Shown in pieces: positions 36,673 through 44,769 of a stretch of 64,000 bases of DNA. The position numbers were made by a program, and so were the translations under genes. The stretch's first letter is position 1, and every line of letters starts with the position of its first letter. The notes under the pieces are model-generated. The model saw only the letters and a list, made by a program, of their open reading frames with translations, ran no database searches and was not told where the DNA came from. The stretch is from Sphingomicrobium nitratireducens (GTDB lineage: Bacteria; Pseudomonadota; Alphaproteobacteria; Sphingomonadales; Sphingomonadaceae), in contig NZ_JANJZA010000001.1 in NCBI RefSeq assembly GCF_026157035.1, positions 1,653,001 to 1,717,000 of the forward strand, written 5' to 3'.

Positions 36673-37065
36673 ATGAACAGGCGACCGCGCCTGCTCTTGA
36701 TCGACGACGAACCCGCACTCGCGCGCTTCCTGGCGGATGCCGCGCGGCTGGCGGGTTACGACCCCGTCATTGCCGAAGACCATCACCGCTTCCGCGCGCT
36801 CTATCGCGACCTGCCGCCCGACATGGTCGCGATCGACCTCGGCATGCCCGGCATGGACGGGGTCGAGTTGTTGCGCTTCCTCGCCGAGGAAAAGGCCGAC
36901 CAGCCGGTGCTGATCGTCTCGGGCTTCGACAATCGTATCCTCGAGAGCGCCCAGCGCCTCGGCACCGAACTCGGGCTCAACATGGCCGGCACTTTGTCCA
37001 AGCCCGCCCGGCTCGACGAGGTCGAACACCTGCTCGGCGAGGTCCGCGAGCGGCTGGTGGCATGA
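36673..37065 (+). CDS. Single-domain response regulator
   Basis: A 130-residue CheY-like receiver. The acidic pocket is IDDEP near residue 10, the phospho-acceptor is Asp in VAIDLGMPGMDG near 56, the switch residue is Ser in LIVSGFDN and the conserved Lys is in LSKPARLDEV. Shine-Dalgarno AAGGAGGGG precedes the ATG at 36673 by nine bases. The TGA overlaps the ATG of the EAL gene (ATGA), so the pair act together. Confidence 0.93.
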   Translation: MNRRPRLLLIDDEPALARFLADAARLAGYDPVIAEDHHRFRALYRDLPPDMVAIDLGMPGMDGVELLRFLAEEKADQPVLIVSGFDNRILESAQRLGTELGLNMAGTLSKPARLDEVEHLLGEVRERLVA

Positions 37066-37862
37066 TCGAACATGCCGAGCTCGGGCTCCTCGACGGGTTC
37101 GAGCGGGCACTGATCAACGACCGGCTGCATCTCGTCTACCAACCCAAGGTCTCGCTGTCCGACGGTCGCCTGTGCCGGCTCGAGGCGCTGGTGCGCTGGG
37201 ACGATCCCGAACTCGGCACCGTCCCGCCCTCGCGCTTCGTCCCGCTGGCCGAACGCCACGGCCTCATCGACCACCTCACCCGCTGGGGCATCGACACCGC
37301 CTTTTCCCAGTGGCGTGCGTGGCGCGATGCCGGCATCGACTGCGGCCTCGCCTTCAACATCTCCGCGCTCAGCCTCGAGGCGCTCGATTTTCCCGACCTC
37401 GTCGAGGCCAAGTGCAAAGACCATGGCGTCCCAGCCGAAAAACTCGTCCTCGAACTGACCGAGAGCGCGACGCAGCCGCTGGTGCGCCTGATGGACACTC
37501 TGACCCGCTTCCGCATCAAGGGGATCGGACTTGCGATCGACGATTTCGGCACCGGCTATTCGAGCCTGATGCAGCTGCGCCAGCTGCCCTTCTCCGAACT
37601 CAAAATCGACCAGTTCTTCGTTGCCGACGCCGCCCATTCGAAGGACAGCCGCGTGATCGTCGAGGCGATCGTCGGCCTCGCCAAGGGCCTCGGCCTCGTC
37701 ACCACCGCCGAGGGAGTCGAGACCGACGCGCAATTGCAGCTGATGCGCGACCTCGAGGTCGATATCGCCCAAGGCTACCGCGTCGCGCGCCCGCTCGCCG
37801 CCGACCGGCTCGCGCCATGGATGACGGAGTGGGAAGTCGACTGGGCGGCGCTGACCGCCTAG
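37062..37862 (+). CDS. EAL-domain cyclic-di-GMP phosphodiesterase (stand-alone)
   Basis: A 266-residue EAL protein that is translationally coupled to the receiver gene before it. The catalytic set is complete: RLEALVRW, NISALSL, ELTESATQ, DDFGTGYSS, KIDQFF, EGVET and QGYRVARP. It would hydrolyse cyclic-di-GMP to pGpG under control of the coupled response regulator. The end overlaps the convergent aminotransferase by four bases. Confidence 0.93.
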   Translation: MIEHAELGLLDGFERALINDRLHLVYQPKVSLSDGRLCRLEALVRWDDPELGTVPPSRFVPLAERHGLIDHLTRWGIDTAFSQWRAWRDAGIDCGLAFNISALSLEALDFPDLVEAKCKDHGVPAEKLVLELTESATQPLVRLMDTLTRFRIKGIGLAIDDFGTGYSSLMQLRQLPFSELKIDQFFVADAAHSKDSRVIVEAIVGLAKGLGLVTTAEGVETDAQLQLMRDLEVDIAQGYRVARPLAADRLAPWMTEWEVDWAALTA

Positions 37863-39010
37863 CGCGCCAGGCCCTTGGCGCGCACCAGCCCATCCAGCCC
37901 CGCATCGATGGTCGCATCGCGCTTGGCGAAACACAGCCGCACCAGGTTCCGCGGCGCATCGTCGAAATAGAAGGGGCTCATCGGCACCACCGCCACCCCG
38001 GCCTCCTCGACTGCCAGCCTGGCGAACGCCTCGTCGTCCATCGCGATGCCCGAGGCGGCAAGGTCGACCACCATGAAATAGGTCGCCGCCGGCGCGATCG
38101 CGGCATAGCCAGCCGCTTCCAGCCCCGCCAGGATGCGGTCCCGCGCCCGTGCGAACCCGTCGCGCATTGGCTGCAGCCATTCGGGGTGCGAAAGCCCCTT
38201 TGCGACCGCCGCCTGCAGGTTGGGCGGGGTTGCGAAGGTCAGGAACTGGTGCGCCTTGGCCGCGACCGCCGCCTCGCCCGGCGGTGCGATCATCCAGCCG
38301 ACCTTCCAGCCGGTCAGCGAGAAGATCTTGCCCGCCGACCCGCACTTGAAGGTCCGCGCGGCCATCCCCGGCAGGCTCGAGAAGGGCACGAAATCCTGCC
38401 CGTCGAGGAGGATCTCCTCCCAAACCTCGTCGCTGATCACGCAAAGGTCGCGCGCTTCGGCCACCGCCGCGATCGCGTCCAGCTCGTCGCGGTCGAACAG
38501 GCGCCCGGTCGGGTTGTGCGGATTGTTGAACAGGACTGCGCGGGTCCGCGCCGTCACCTTCGCCTCGATCGCCTCGCGCGCGATGCGGAAGTCCGGCCCC
38601 TCGAGCCTGACCTCGACCGGCACTCCGCCCGCGCGGCGGATCATCGGCTCGTAGGCATCGAAGGCGGGGGTGAAGACGATCACCTCGTCGCCCGGTTCGA
38701 CCAGCGAGAAGATCATCGCCGCGAGCGCCTCGGTCGCCCCGCTGGTCACCACGACATGCTCGGCCGTCAGGGCGAGATCGTGCTTGGCATTGTAATGCGC
38801 CGCGACCGCCTCGCGCAGCGCCGGCAGCCCGCGCGAGGGCGGATACTGGTTCGACCCCTGCGTCACCGCCCGCGCCGCTTCCTCGAGGATGGCATCGGGC
38901 CAGCCGAAGTCGGGAAAACCCTGCCCCAGGTTGGTCGCGCCATGCTTGGCGGCGGCGAGGCTCATCCGCTCGAACACGCTCACCTGCATCGTCTCGTACA
39001 GCGGATTCAC
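37859..39010 (-). CDS. PLP-dependent aminotransferase class I/II
   Basis: A 383-residue fold-type I aminotransferase. GQGFPDFGWPD opens the conserved region, the cofactor-binding NNPHNPTGR is near 172, the ISDEVWEEI motif is near 203 and the Schiff-base Lys is in AGKIFSLTGWKVGW near 235. The pattern resembles methionine and kynurenine aminotransferases (YbdL/KAT group). A GTG start at 39010 overlaps the TGA of the CoA-transferase gene (GTGA). Confidence 0.92.
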   Translation of the reverse strand: MNPLYETMQVSVFERMSLAAAKHGATNLGQGFPDFGWPDAILEEAARAVTQGSNQYPPSRGLPALREAVAAHYNAKHDLALTAEHVVVTSGATEALAAMIFSLVEPGDEVIVFTPAFDAYEPMIRRAGGVPVEVRLEGPDFRIAREAIEAKVTARTRAVLFNNPHNPTGRLFDRDELDAIAAVAEARDLCVISDEVWEEILLDGQDFVPFSSLPGMAARTFKCGSAGKIFSLTGWKVGWMIAPPGEAAVAAKAHQFLTFATPPNLQAAVAKGLSHPEWLQPMRDGFARARDRILAGLEAAGYAAIAPAATYFMVVDLAASGIAMDDEAFARLAVEEAGVAVVPMSPFYFDDAPRNLVRLCFAKRDATIDAGLDGLVRAKGLAR

Positions 39011-40131
39011 GCCCCGTTTCCTCCCAGTAGGTCGTCGATTTCGTCGTCGCCCAGTCCCAACTCGGCAAGAATCGCCCTGCCCTCGCCGCCCGGCACGCCG
39101 AGCGCGCTGATCGGCTCGGCCTCGGCGCCGTAGCGGGGCGCGGGCGCGGGCACCACCCCGCTCTCCAGTCGGGCAAAAGCACCCCGCGCCTCCATGTGCG
39201 CGTCCTCCGCCGCCTCGTCCATCCCGAGCACGGGCGACACGCACGCGTCCGTCCCCTCGAACAGCGCCAGCCAATGCGCGCGCGGCTGCGCGGCGAAGCG
39301 TTCGGCGATTCCCGCGCGCTGCGCCGGCCAATCGTCCGGATCGAACAGCGAGACGAAGCGCGCATCCTCGCTGAGGCCCAACCCGCCCAGCAACGCAGCG
39401 CGAAACGCGGGCTCGATCGCGCCTACCGCGACGAAGAGACCATCGGCGCATGGATAGGTCGTGTAGAAGGGCGCCCCGCCATCGAGCAGGTTCGCCTCGC
39501 GCCCCTCGCGCCACTGCCCGGCGTTGCGCATCCCGAACATGAGCGAGCCGATCAATGCCGCCCCTTCGGCCATCGCGCAGTCGATCACCCGGCCCTCGCT
39601 AGCCCCCGCCGCCACTTCGCGGAGCGCCGCAGCGATCGCGAAGGCCAGCATCATCCCCCCGCCTGCATAGTCGGCGACGAGGTTGGCGGGCGGCAGCGGA
39701 CGATCGCCGGGCCCCAGCGTCGACAGCAGCCCGGATAAAGCGAGATAGTTGATGTCGTGCCCGGCGCGGTCGGCAAGCGGTCCCGACTGCCCCCAGCCGG
39801 TAATCCGTCCGATGACGAGCTTGGGATTGACCGCGTGCAGCGCCTCGGGCCCCAGCCCCAGCGCCTCGAGTTTCCCGGGCCGAAACGGGTCGATCAGCGC
39901 GTCCGCGCCCGCGACGAGCTTCACCACGACCGCGCGCGCCTCCTCGCGTTTGAGGTCGAGCATGATCGAGCGGCGTCCGCGCAGCAGCGGATCGCCCGGC
40001 ACCGACAACAGCCCCGCCCGCTCGATACGGATCACCTCGGCGCCATGATCGGCGAGCATCATGCCCGCGAACGGTCCGGGCCCCAGCCCTGCCAGTTCGA
40101 TGATCCTCGTGCCTGAAAGCGGCCCCGCCAT
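39007..40131 (-). CDS. CaiB/BaiF CoA-transferase family protein (alpha-methylacyl-CoA racemase-like)
   Basis: A 374-residue family III CoA-transferase. MAGPLSGTRIIELAGLGPGPFAGMMLADHGAEVIRIER is the usual N-terminal Rossmann region (shown in part), and DRAGHDINYLALSG contains His-Asp typical of methylacyl-CoA racemase, which distinguishes it from formyl-CoA transferases. It may racemise 2-methylacyl-CoA in branched lipid breakdown. The ATG at 40131 matches the family; an upstream ATG at 40143 would add four residues. The aminotransferase gene follows with a 4-base overlap. Confidence 0.9.
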   Translation of the reverse strand: MAGPLSGTRIIELAGLGPGPFAGMMLADHGAEVIRIERAGLLSVPGDPLLRGRRSIMLDLKREEARAVVVKLVAGADALIDPFRPGKLEALGLGPEALHAVNPKLVIGRITGWGQSGPLADRAGHDINYLALSGLLSTLGPGDRPLPPANLVADYAGGGMMLAFAIAAALREVAAGASEGRVIDCAMAEGAALIGSLMFGMRNAGQWREGREANLLDGGAPFYTTYPCADGLFVAVGAIEPAFRAALLGGLGLSEDARFVSLFDPDDWPAQRAGIAERFAAQPRAHWLALFEGTDACVSPVLGMDEAAEDAHMEARGAFARLESGVVPAPAPRYGAEAEPISALGVPGGEGRAILAELGLGDDEIDDLLGGNGA

Positions 40132-40198
40132 GGCGCGCACCATGCGGGCCCGCCTTCCCCCTCGCAAGCCCCGAAGGGGCGTTTGGCCCCGCCAATTG

Positions 40199-40212
40199 TT
40201 GCGGAACCGCAA
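40199..40212. promoter_or_regulatory. Inverted repeat in front of the LOV-HTH gene
   Basis: TTGCGG-AA-CCGCAA is a perfect repeat with two spacer bases, 34 bp before the LOV-HTH start and between divergent genes. It may be an operator for the LOV-HTH protein or another regulator. It does not match the reported EL222 consensus closely. Confidence 0.4.
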
Positions 40213-40245
40213 TCCTGATCTATATTGGGTTGTACAGAGGGAATG

Positions 40246-40926
40246 ATGGCGCGCCAGGAACACGAGGACCAGCCCGTAACGGGCACCCGCTCCACCGGGG
40301 CGCCCAGCGTCGATCCCGCGTCGATCTCGGTCCCCGACGACCTTACCCAGTCGATCGACCACAGCCCGCTCGCCGGCTGCCTCACCGATCCCAAGTTGCC
40401 CGACAACCCGATCGTGGCCGTCAACGACGCGTTCTGCGCCCTGACCGGCTTCGACCGGTCGGAAATTCTCGGGCGAAACTGCCGTTTTCTCGCGGGTGAC
40501 GAAACCGAGCCTTGGCTGACCAAGGAGATTACCGACGCGGTCGCTGCAAAGCGGCCGGTGCTGGTCGAGATCCTCAACTACAAGAAGGACGGCAGCCCGT
40601 TCCGCAACGCGGTGATGATCGCGCCGATGTACGACGCCTCGGGCGACCTCATCCACTTCATCGGCACCCAGATGGCGGTCGAGGAGGACGAGCGAGGCCC
40701 CAGCCTCGCCGCCCACGAACGCGCGGTCGCCAAGGTCAACGCGCTCTCCCCGCGCCAGCGCCAGGTCCTCGAAGGCGTCGCCAAGGGGCTCCGGAACAAG
40801 CAGATCGCCTACGAGCTCGGCCTGGCCGAAAAGACGGTCAAGATGCACCGCGGCATCCTCATGGACCGGCTCGGCCTGAAGACCAGCGCGGAGCTGGTGC
40901 GCGTGGCCGTCGAAGCGGGTCTTTAG
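40246..40926 (+). CDS. LOV-HTH blue-light transcription factor (EL222-like)
   Basis: A 226-residue photoreceptor. The PAS/LOV domain (about 35-150) carries the flavin-reactive Cys79 in GRNCRFLAG and [13 protein letters not shown]; the LuxR-type HTH (about 160-226) has [22 protein letters not shown] and the recognition helix EKTVKMHRG. Sequence and layout match EL222 of Erythrobacter litoralis closely. On blue light, a Cys-flavin adduct releases the HTH to dimerise and bind DNA. I used the second ATG of ATGATG (40246), for better spacing from GAGGGA. It is probably independent of the neighbouring genes. Confidence 0.93.
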   Translation: MARQEHEDQPVTGTRSTGAPSVDPASISVPDDLTQSIDHSPLAGCLTDPKLPDNPIVAVNDAFCALTGFDRSEILGRNCRFLAGDETEPWLTKEITDAVAAKRPVLVEILNYKKDGSPFRNAVMIAPMYDASGDLIHFIGTQMAVEEDERGPSLAAHERAVAKVNALSPRQRQVLEGVAKGLRNKQIAYELGLAEKTVKMHRGILMDRLGLKTSAELVRVAVEAGL

Positions 40927-41196
40927 ACCACATCACTTTGTCCGTATTTGTCAATTAACGCAGGGGTTTATCGTGCTCCCAATGGGTGTCAGGCCCATGG
41001 GCGCGCGATTTTTCTCCCTTGTTCGTCGTGCACCCGTGCGTCCGGCATCCAGCCAAAAGCCCGGCTTGGGCCGCTCGTCCGCAAGGGCGGGAGGCAGCCC
41101 TCTACCGGTCGGGCGGCGTGGCCGGGACAAGCGCCCTCTCTCGGCCACGCCATCGATGGTGCCGTCCGCCGACCAGATCACCGGCGGGCGGCATCT
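40927..41196. other. Convergent intergenic region with a strong hairpin
   Basis: 270 bp between the convergent LOV-HTH and ctlX genes; no protein-coding frame looks real. A long hairpin lies at 41115-41151 (13-bp arms, one G-U, loop of 11). A T-rich stretch follows a CCCATGGG palindrome near 41000, perhaps the LOV-HTH terminator. Confidence 0.45.
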
Positions 41197-42105
41197 TCAT
41201 TTCCGGGGCAGGAAGATCTCCGCCAGCATGCAGCGCGCCGACCCGCCGGCCTTTTCGACCGTGGGGATATCGAACGGCACGATCTTTCCTGCGCGCCCGA
41301 TCCGCGCCCGCTGCGCCTGCGACAGCGCCGCCAAGGCGGTCGTCGAACAGGCGATCACCGCCCCCTCACGCCCCTCCAGCGCCAGCATGTTGCCCGCGAA
41401 CGCCCCGATCTCGCCCCCCGAAAGTGCCATGATCTCGTAGCCGCCCTCCGCGAGCCGCGCTTCGAGCGCCGCGCGCCCTTCGCCGACCATGTCGAGCCCG
41501 ACCAGGGCGAGCCCCGGCAGCAGCGCCATCACGACATTGGTGTGATAGATGGCGCGCCCTTGCGCATCGCTCGCATCGAATTGGCAGGCCTCGTACCCGA
41601 AATCGCTGCAGAAGCGCCCGAGAAGCTCTTCATCGGATCGCGGAGAGCGCGCCACGTAGGCCACCCTCGCCGACCGGTCGAGTACCATCGCCCCGGTGCC
41701 TTCGAGAAAGCGTCCTTCGGCCTCCGCCACGCTGTAATCGACCACATCGCCCAGCGCGAACCGCTCGGCGAGCAGCGCAAGGATATCCTCGCGCCGTTCC
41801 CCGCGCCGGCTCTCCGCCCGCATCGGATAGAGCGCGACACGTCCGTCGCGGTGCGTCGTCAGCCAGTTGTTGGGAAACACGCTGTCGGGCGTCGCGTCGC
41901 CCTCGTCCTCGGCCAGCACGACCTCGACCCCCGCCTTCTCGAGCGCCGCCGCCACGCGCGTCACCTCGTCGAAAGCCCGCGCCGTGTCCTCGATCGCGCC
42001 CGCGCGCTGGAAATGATTGTCGCTCGCCGTCTCCGCGTTCACGCGAAAGCGATGCGGCCGCACCATCAAGGCGGCGCGCGCGTACGTTGTGTCAGGCACG
42101 CGCAT
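41197..42105 (-). CDS. ctlX: Citrulline/arginine-type amidinotransferase, CtlX family
   Basis: A 302-residue guanidino-modifying hydrolase of the pentein fold, related to arginine deiminase and dimethylarginase. Recognisable motifs are SVFPNNWLTTH (Asn-Asn near 75), GRFLEGTGAMVLDR, YHTNVVMALL with the catalytic His near 185, and the terminal Cys in GGSARCMLAEIF near 294. CtlX members hydrolyse citrulline or arginine-like substrates; the true substrate here is not known. It overlaps the upstream regulator gene by 14 bp. Confidence 0.88.
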   Translation of the reverse strand: MRVPDTTYARAALMVRPHRFRVNAETASDNHFQRAGAIEDTARAFDEVTRVAAALEKAGVEVVLAEDEGDATPDSVFPNNWLTTHRDGRVALYPMRAESRRGERREDILALLAERFALGDVVDYSVAEAEGRFLEGTGAMVLDRSARVAYVARSPRSDEELLGRFCSDFGYEACQFDASDAQGRAIYHTNVVMALLPGLALVGLDMVGEGRAALEARLAEGGYEIMALSGGEIGAFAGNMLALEGREGAVIACSTTALAALSQAQRARIGRAGKIVPFDIPTVEKAGGSARCMLAEIFLPRK

Positions 42106-43591
42106 CTGGGCCGATCCCGCGCGTGCGCCAATAGTCCGCCAGCCCGATCCCCTCGCACAGCTCTCCCCAGCGCGGGTCGCGGTGCAGCACGCGCGAGGGC
42201 GGCGTGAACAGGTTCATCGTGCGCCGCCAGAATTGCGCATTGATTTGCGGACCCTCGGGCTGCTCCCACAGCGAGCTTACGGTGGGGCCGCGCCGCAACA
42301 AGAGTCCGTCGCACACCGCATAGGCGGCATCGATCTCGTCCAGCATCGCGAGCCCCATGATGGCGTGCGTCGCGGCGCTCGGAGACCCTCCGGCGAAGGC
42401 GAGCATCGTGTCGCGCGCCTCGATCCGGTCTGCGGCTGCACGGCTGTCGAGCGCTTTCATGAACGGCCGCCAGAATTGGTCGACCGGAGGGCCAGCCGAG
42501 GCGGGTCTGGACGACGTGTCGTCGAGCATCGAAAGCACCGCGCCCGTCCGTCCCGTGAAGGCGAAGACGAGCAGCCGCGCATGCCACACGCCGGTATGTA
42601 GCGGCCACGTGACGAGCGCCCGGTCGAGGATGCGATCCGCCTCCCGCGTGTCTCCCGTCACCCAGGAGGCGAGCGCAGCCTTGAAATTCACCGCCGGGGA
42701 ACCGGGCTCCATCGCGAAGGTGCGCATCCTCATGGCATGGCTGTCGGAGGAGCGTCCGACCGCCTGGAGCAGCAGCGAGAGCGCATTGAGCGCGTAGAAC
42801 TGGTCGGCATCGTCGGCCAGCACCGCGCGCAGCTGGTCCTCGACCTCGACCCAATGGCTGAAGTCGGGATGCAGCGTCGCCAGCGCGACGCGGGCATGGG
42901 GCTCGGCTGCATCCAGCGCGAGCGCGCGCCGTGCCGCCATCGACGCCCGCTCGACCATCGCGGTCACCTCGCCCGGCGGCGCCATCTCGGCCAGATCGCG
43001 GCATGCGTAGGCGAGAAGGCCCCAGGCCTTGGGATCGCGCGTCTCGTCCGCCACGGCTCGCTCGAGCAGCGAACGCGCCTCGGCCACCTGCTCGATCCTC
43101 CCGTCGCGAAGAATCCTGTCGGCGCGTCCGACAAGGTCGGCGGCGCGGTTCGCCCGACGCCGCTCGAGCGTCCACCAGGCGCCCCCGCCCAGGGCGAGCA
43201 CGGCCGCGGTCCCGATCCCCGCGATCGCGGTCCGCCGGTCCGTCCCGGGCGGTGTCTCCGCCGCCTCGTCCCCCTCGACGCTCAGCCGGTAGCCGGTGCG
43301 CGTGATCGTCTCGAGCCGGACCGCCGGATCGGGCGCGAGCGCCTTGCGCACTCCGGCGATCGCGCGGTTGAGGCTGTCGTCGCCCACGGGCACGCCCCAG
43401 ACCTGTTCGAGCAGCATGTCGCGCGAGACGACCTCGCCCCGATGCCGGGCGAGAAGCACCAGCACCTGCATGAAGCGCGGTTCGAGGCTGCGCTCGCCCG
43501 CCTCGCCGACGACGGTCCTGCGTGCGGGACTGACGGTCAGCGTGCCGAGCGCGAAATCGGGAAGGGCAAGCAGGTCGGAAGGCGTCAGCAT
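42092..43591 (-). CDS. CadC-like membrane regulator with winged helix and TPR-like repeats
   Basis: A 499-residue protein. Residues 10-100 form an OmpR/CadC-type winged helix (LEPRFMQVLVLLARHRGEVVSRDMLLEQVWG and VRLETITRTGYRL in part), a single membrane helix lies near 125-145 (AIAGIGTAAVLALGGGAWW), and the remainder is helical repeats likely exported. It resembles CadC, which senses periplasmic signals and binds DNA from the membrane. The start at 43591 (MLTPSDLL) fits GGGCGGG spacing; an ATG at 43609 would add six residues. The lipoprotein gene lies divergently 109 bp away and may be its target. Confidence 0.82.
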   Translation of the reverse strand: MLTPSDLLALPDFALGTLTVSPARRTVVGEAGERSLEPRFMQVLVLLARHRGEVVSRDMLLEQVWGVPVGDDSLNRAIAGVRKALAPDPAVRLETITRTGYRLSVEGDEAAETPPGTDRRTAIAGIGTAAVLALGGGAWWTLERRRANRAADLVGRADRILRDGRIEQVAEARSLLERAVADETRDPKAWGLLAYACRDLAEMAPPGEVTAMVERASMAARRALALDAAEPHARVALATLHPDFSHWVEVEDQLRAVLADDADQFYALNALSLLLQAVGRSSDSHAMRMRTFAMEPGSPAVNFKAALASWVTGDTREADRILDRALVTWPLHTGVWHARLLVFAFTGRTGAVLSMLDDTSSRPASAGPPVDQFWRPFMKALDSRAAADRIEARDTMLAFAGGSPSAATHAIMGLAMLDEIDAAYAVCDGLLLRRGPTVSSLWEQPEGPQINAQFWRRTMNLFTPPSRVLHRDPRWGELCEGIGLADYWRTRGIGPDARA

Positions 43592-43700
43592 TCGGCAATT
43601 CCCGCCCATCAGGAAGCAATCGGAAAATCATCATGGATGATCGCCCGGTCCCGCTCAAGCATCCGCATCGAGTTCACGGACATTTGTGGGAGTGATGGCG

Positions 43701-44609
43701 ATGACGAAGATGACACGCTTCTTTCCGGCAGCAGTCACCGCTTGCGCGCTGGCTGCCTGCGGGGGATCGGGTGGGACGGTGGCCTCGGCGCCGCCGCCCG
43801 CGCCTGCCCCCGCGCCGAACCCTGCGCCCCCACCCCCGTCGTCGACTGCGAGGGACGGGGAATTCCTCCAGATCCTCGATCTCTCGTCGTCGCAGGCGCT
43901 CGCCGTCGTCACCAACCGGGGCCCCTCTTACGACCTCAAGGTCCGCTACGATGCGGACCAGCAGATCTACCTGATGGACTTCCCGGGCCTCGAGGAAGGC
44001 GGCCTGTACGCGACGTTCGAGACCAGTCCCGGCGTGTTCGAGAGCACGCTCGCCGATCCGGCCAATCCCGACCGTCGCCTCGATATCTACATGAGCGTGT
44101 ACCGCCCCGACAAAAGCCAATATTCCGCGCAGGGGTTGGCCTCGACCCCGATCTACAATCCCGATGCCGTCTTTTTCGCGATGGGAACCCCGACCCAGCC
44201 CCTCGCCATGCCGACGTCGGGTCAGGCGACCTACGAATTCCAGGCCATCGGCGGCAGCACGCTCGACTATGTCGGCGGGACCGGGGCGATGACCTTCGAT
44301 TTCGGCATCGGCTCGCTGTCGGGCTATTTCGACGTCGAGGCGGTCAGTTACGACTATGCGAGCATGGGAAGCGAGACGTCCGACCTCGGCCGCTACGACT
44401 TCGTCGCGACCGTCTACAGCGCCGGTGCCACGCAATTCTCGGGCGGACTTCTCAATGGCGCCAATGGCCATTCCGGCTCGTTCTCGGGCCTTTTCACCGG
44501 CCCGGTGGCGAGCGAGCTGATCTCGAACTGGTCGCTGACCTATTCGCAGGCCGCCGACCCGACCATCACCAGCACCGCGGCGGGCGTCTGGGTGGGCATC
44601 CGGAAATAG
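43701..44609 (+). CDS. Surface lipoprotein, transferrin-binding-protein-like beta-barrel domain
   Basis: A 302-residue secreted lipoprotein: MTKMTRFFPAAVTACALAAC has a lipobox with Cys20. A proline-rich linker (PPPAPAPAPNPAPPPP) follows, then a beta-rich domain with glycine-rich strands ending GSFSGLFTGPVASELISNW, a pattern found in TbpB-like C-terminal barrels of sphingomonads. The likely role is surface binding of a protein or metal source; not proven. I used the ATG at 43701 for Shine-Dalgarno GGGAG spacing; ATG 43695 is an alternative. It is divergent from the CadC-like regulator and precedes the island boundary. Confidence 0.78.
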   Translation: MTKMTRFFPAAVTACALAACGGSGGTVASAPPPAPAPAPNPAPPPPSSTARDGEFLQILDLSSSQALAVVTNRGPSYDLKVRYDADQQIYLMDFPGLEEGGLYATFETSPGVFESTLADPANPDRRLDIYMSVYRPDKSQYSAQGLASTPIYNPDAVFFAMGTPTQPLAMPTSGQATYEFQAIGGSTLDYVGGTGAMTFDFGIGSLSGYFDVEAVSYDYASMGSETSDLGRYDFVATVYSAGATQFSGGLLNGANGHSGSFSGLFTGPVASELISNWSLTYSQAADPTITSTAAGVWVGIRK

Positions 44610-44622
44610 GGGCGGAAAGGAC

Positions 44623-44639
44623 TGGCTGGGGTGGCAGGA
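44623..44639 (-). mobile_element. tRNA-Gln 3'-end fragment, candidate attachment site
   Basis: The 17 bases TGGCTGGGGTGGCAGGA equal, on the minus strand, the 3' end (T-arm side through discriminator) of alphaproteobacterial tRNA-Gln as I remember it. The match ends before the TTCGAA of the T loop. Such partial copies are the usual att sites left by tRNA-integrating islands. No full tRNA is here. Confidence 0.5.
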
Positions 44640-44722
44640 GTCTAAGCCGCAGCCAAGGTCGATCTAACCCCTTGAAACCACTGGATTGTAGCACCGCGCT
44701 GCAGCCCTAGGGGGCACAATCG

Positions 44723-44743
44723 GGGGACACAGGCTATGTCCCC
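44723..44743. repeat. GGGGACA/TGTCCCC hairpin near the island boundary
   Basis: Arms GGGGACA (44723-44729) and TGTCCCC (44737-44743) flank a seven-base loop. It sits 26 bp downstream of the minus-strand gene ending at 44770 and may be its terminator or a leftover of the integration site. Confidence 0.45.
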
Positions 44744-44769
44744 TGATTTCCTGCATTGTTAGCCGGCGA

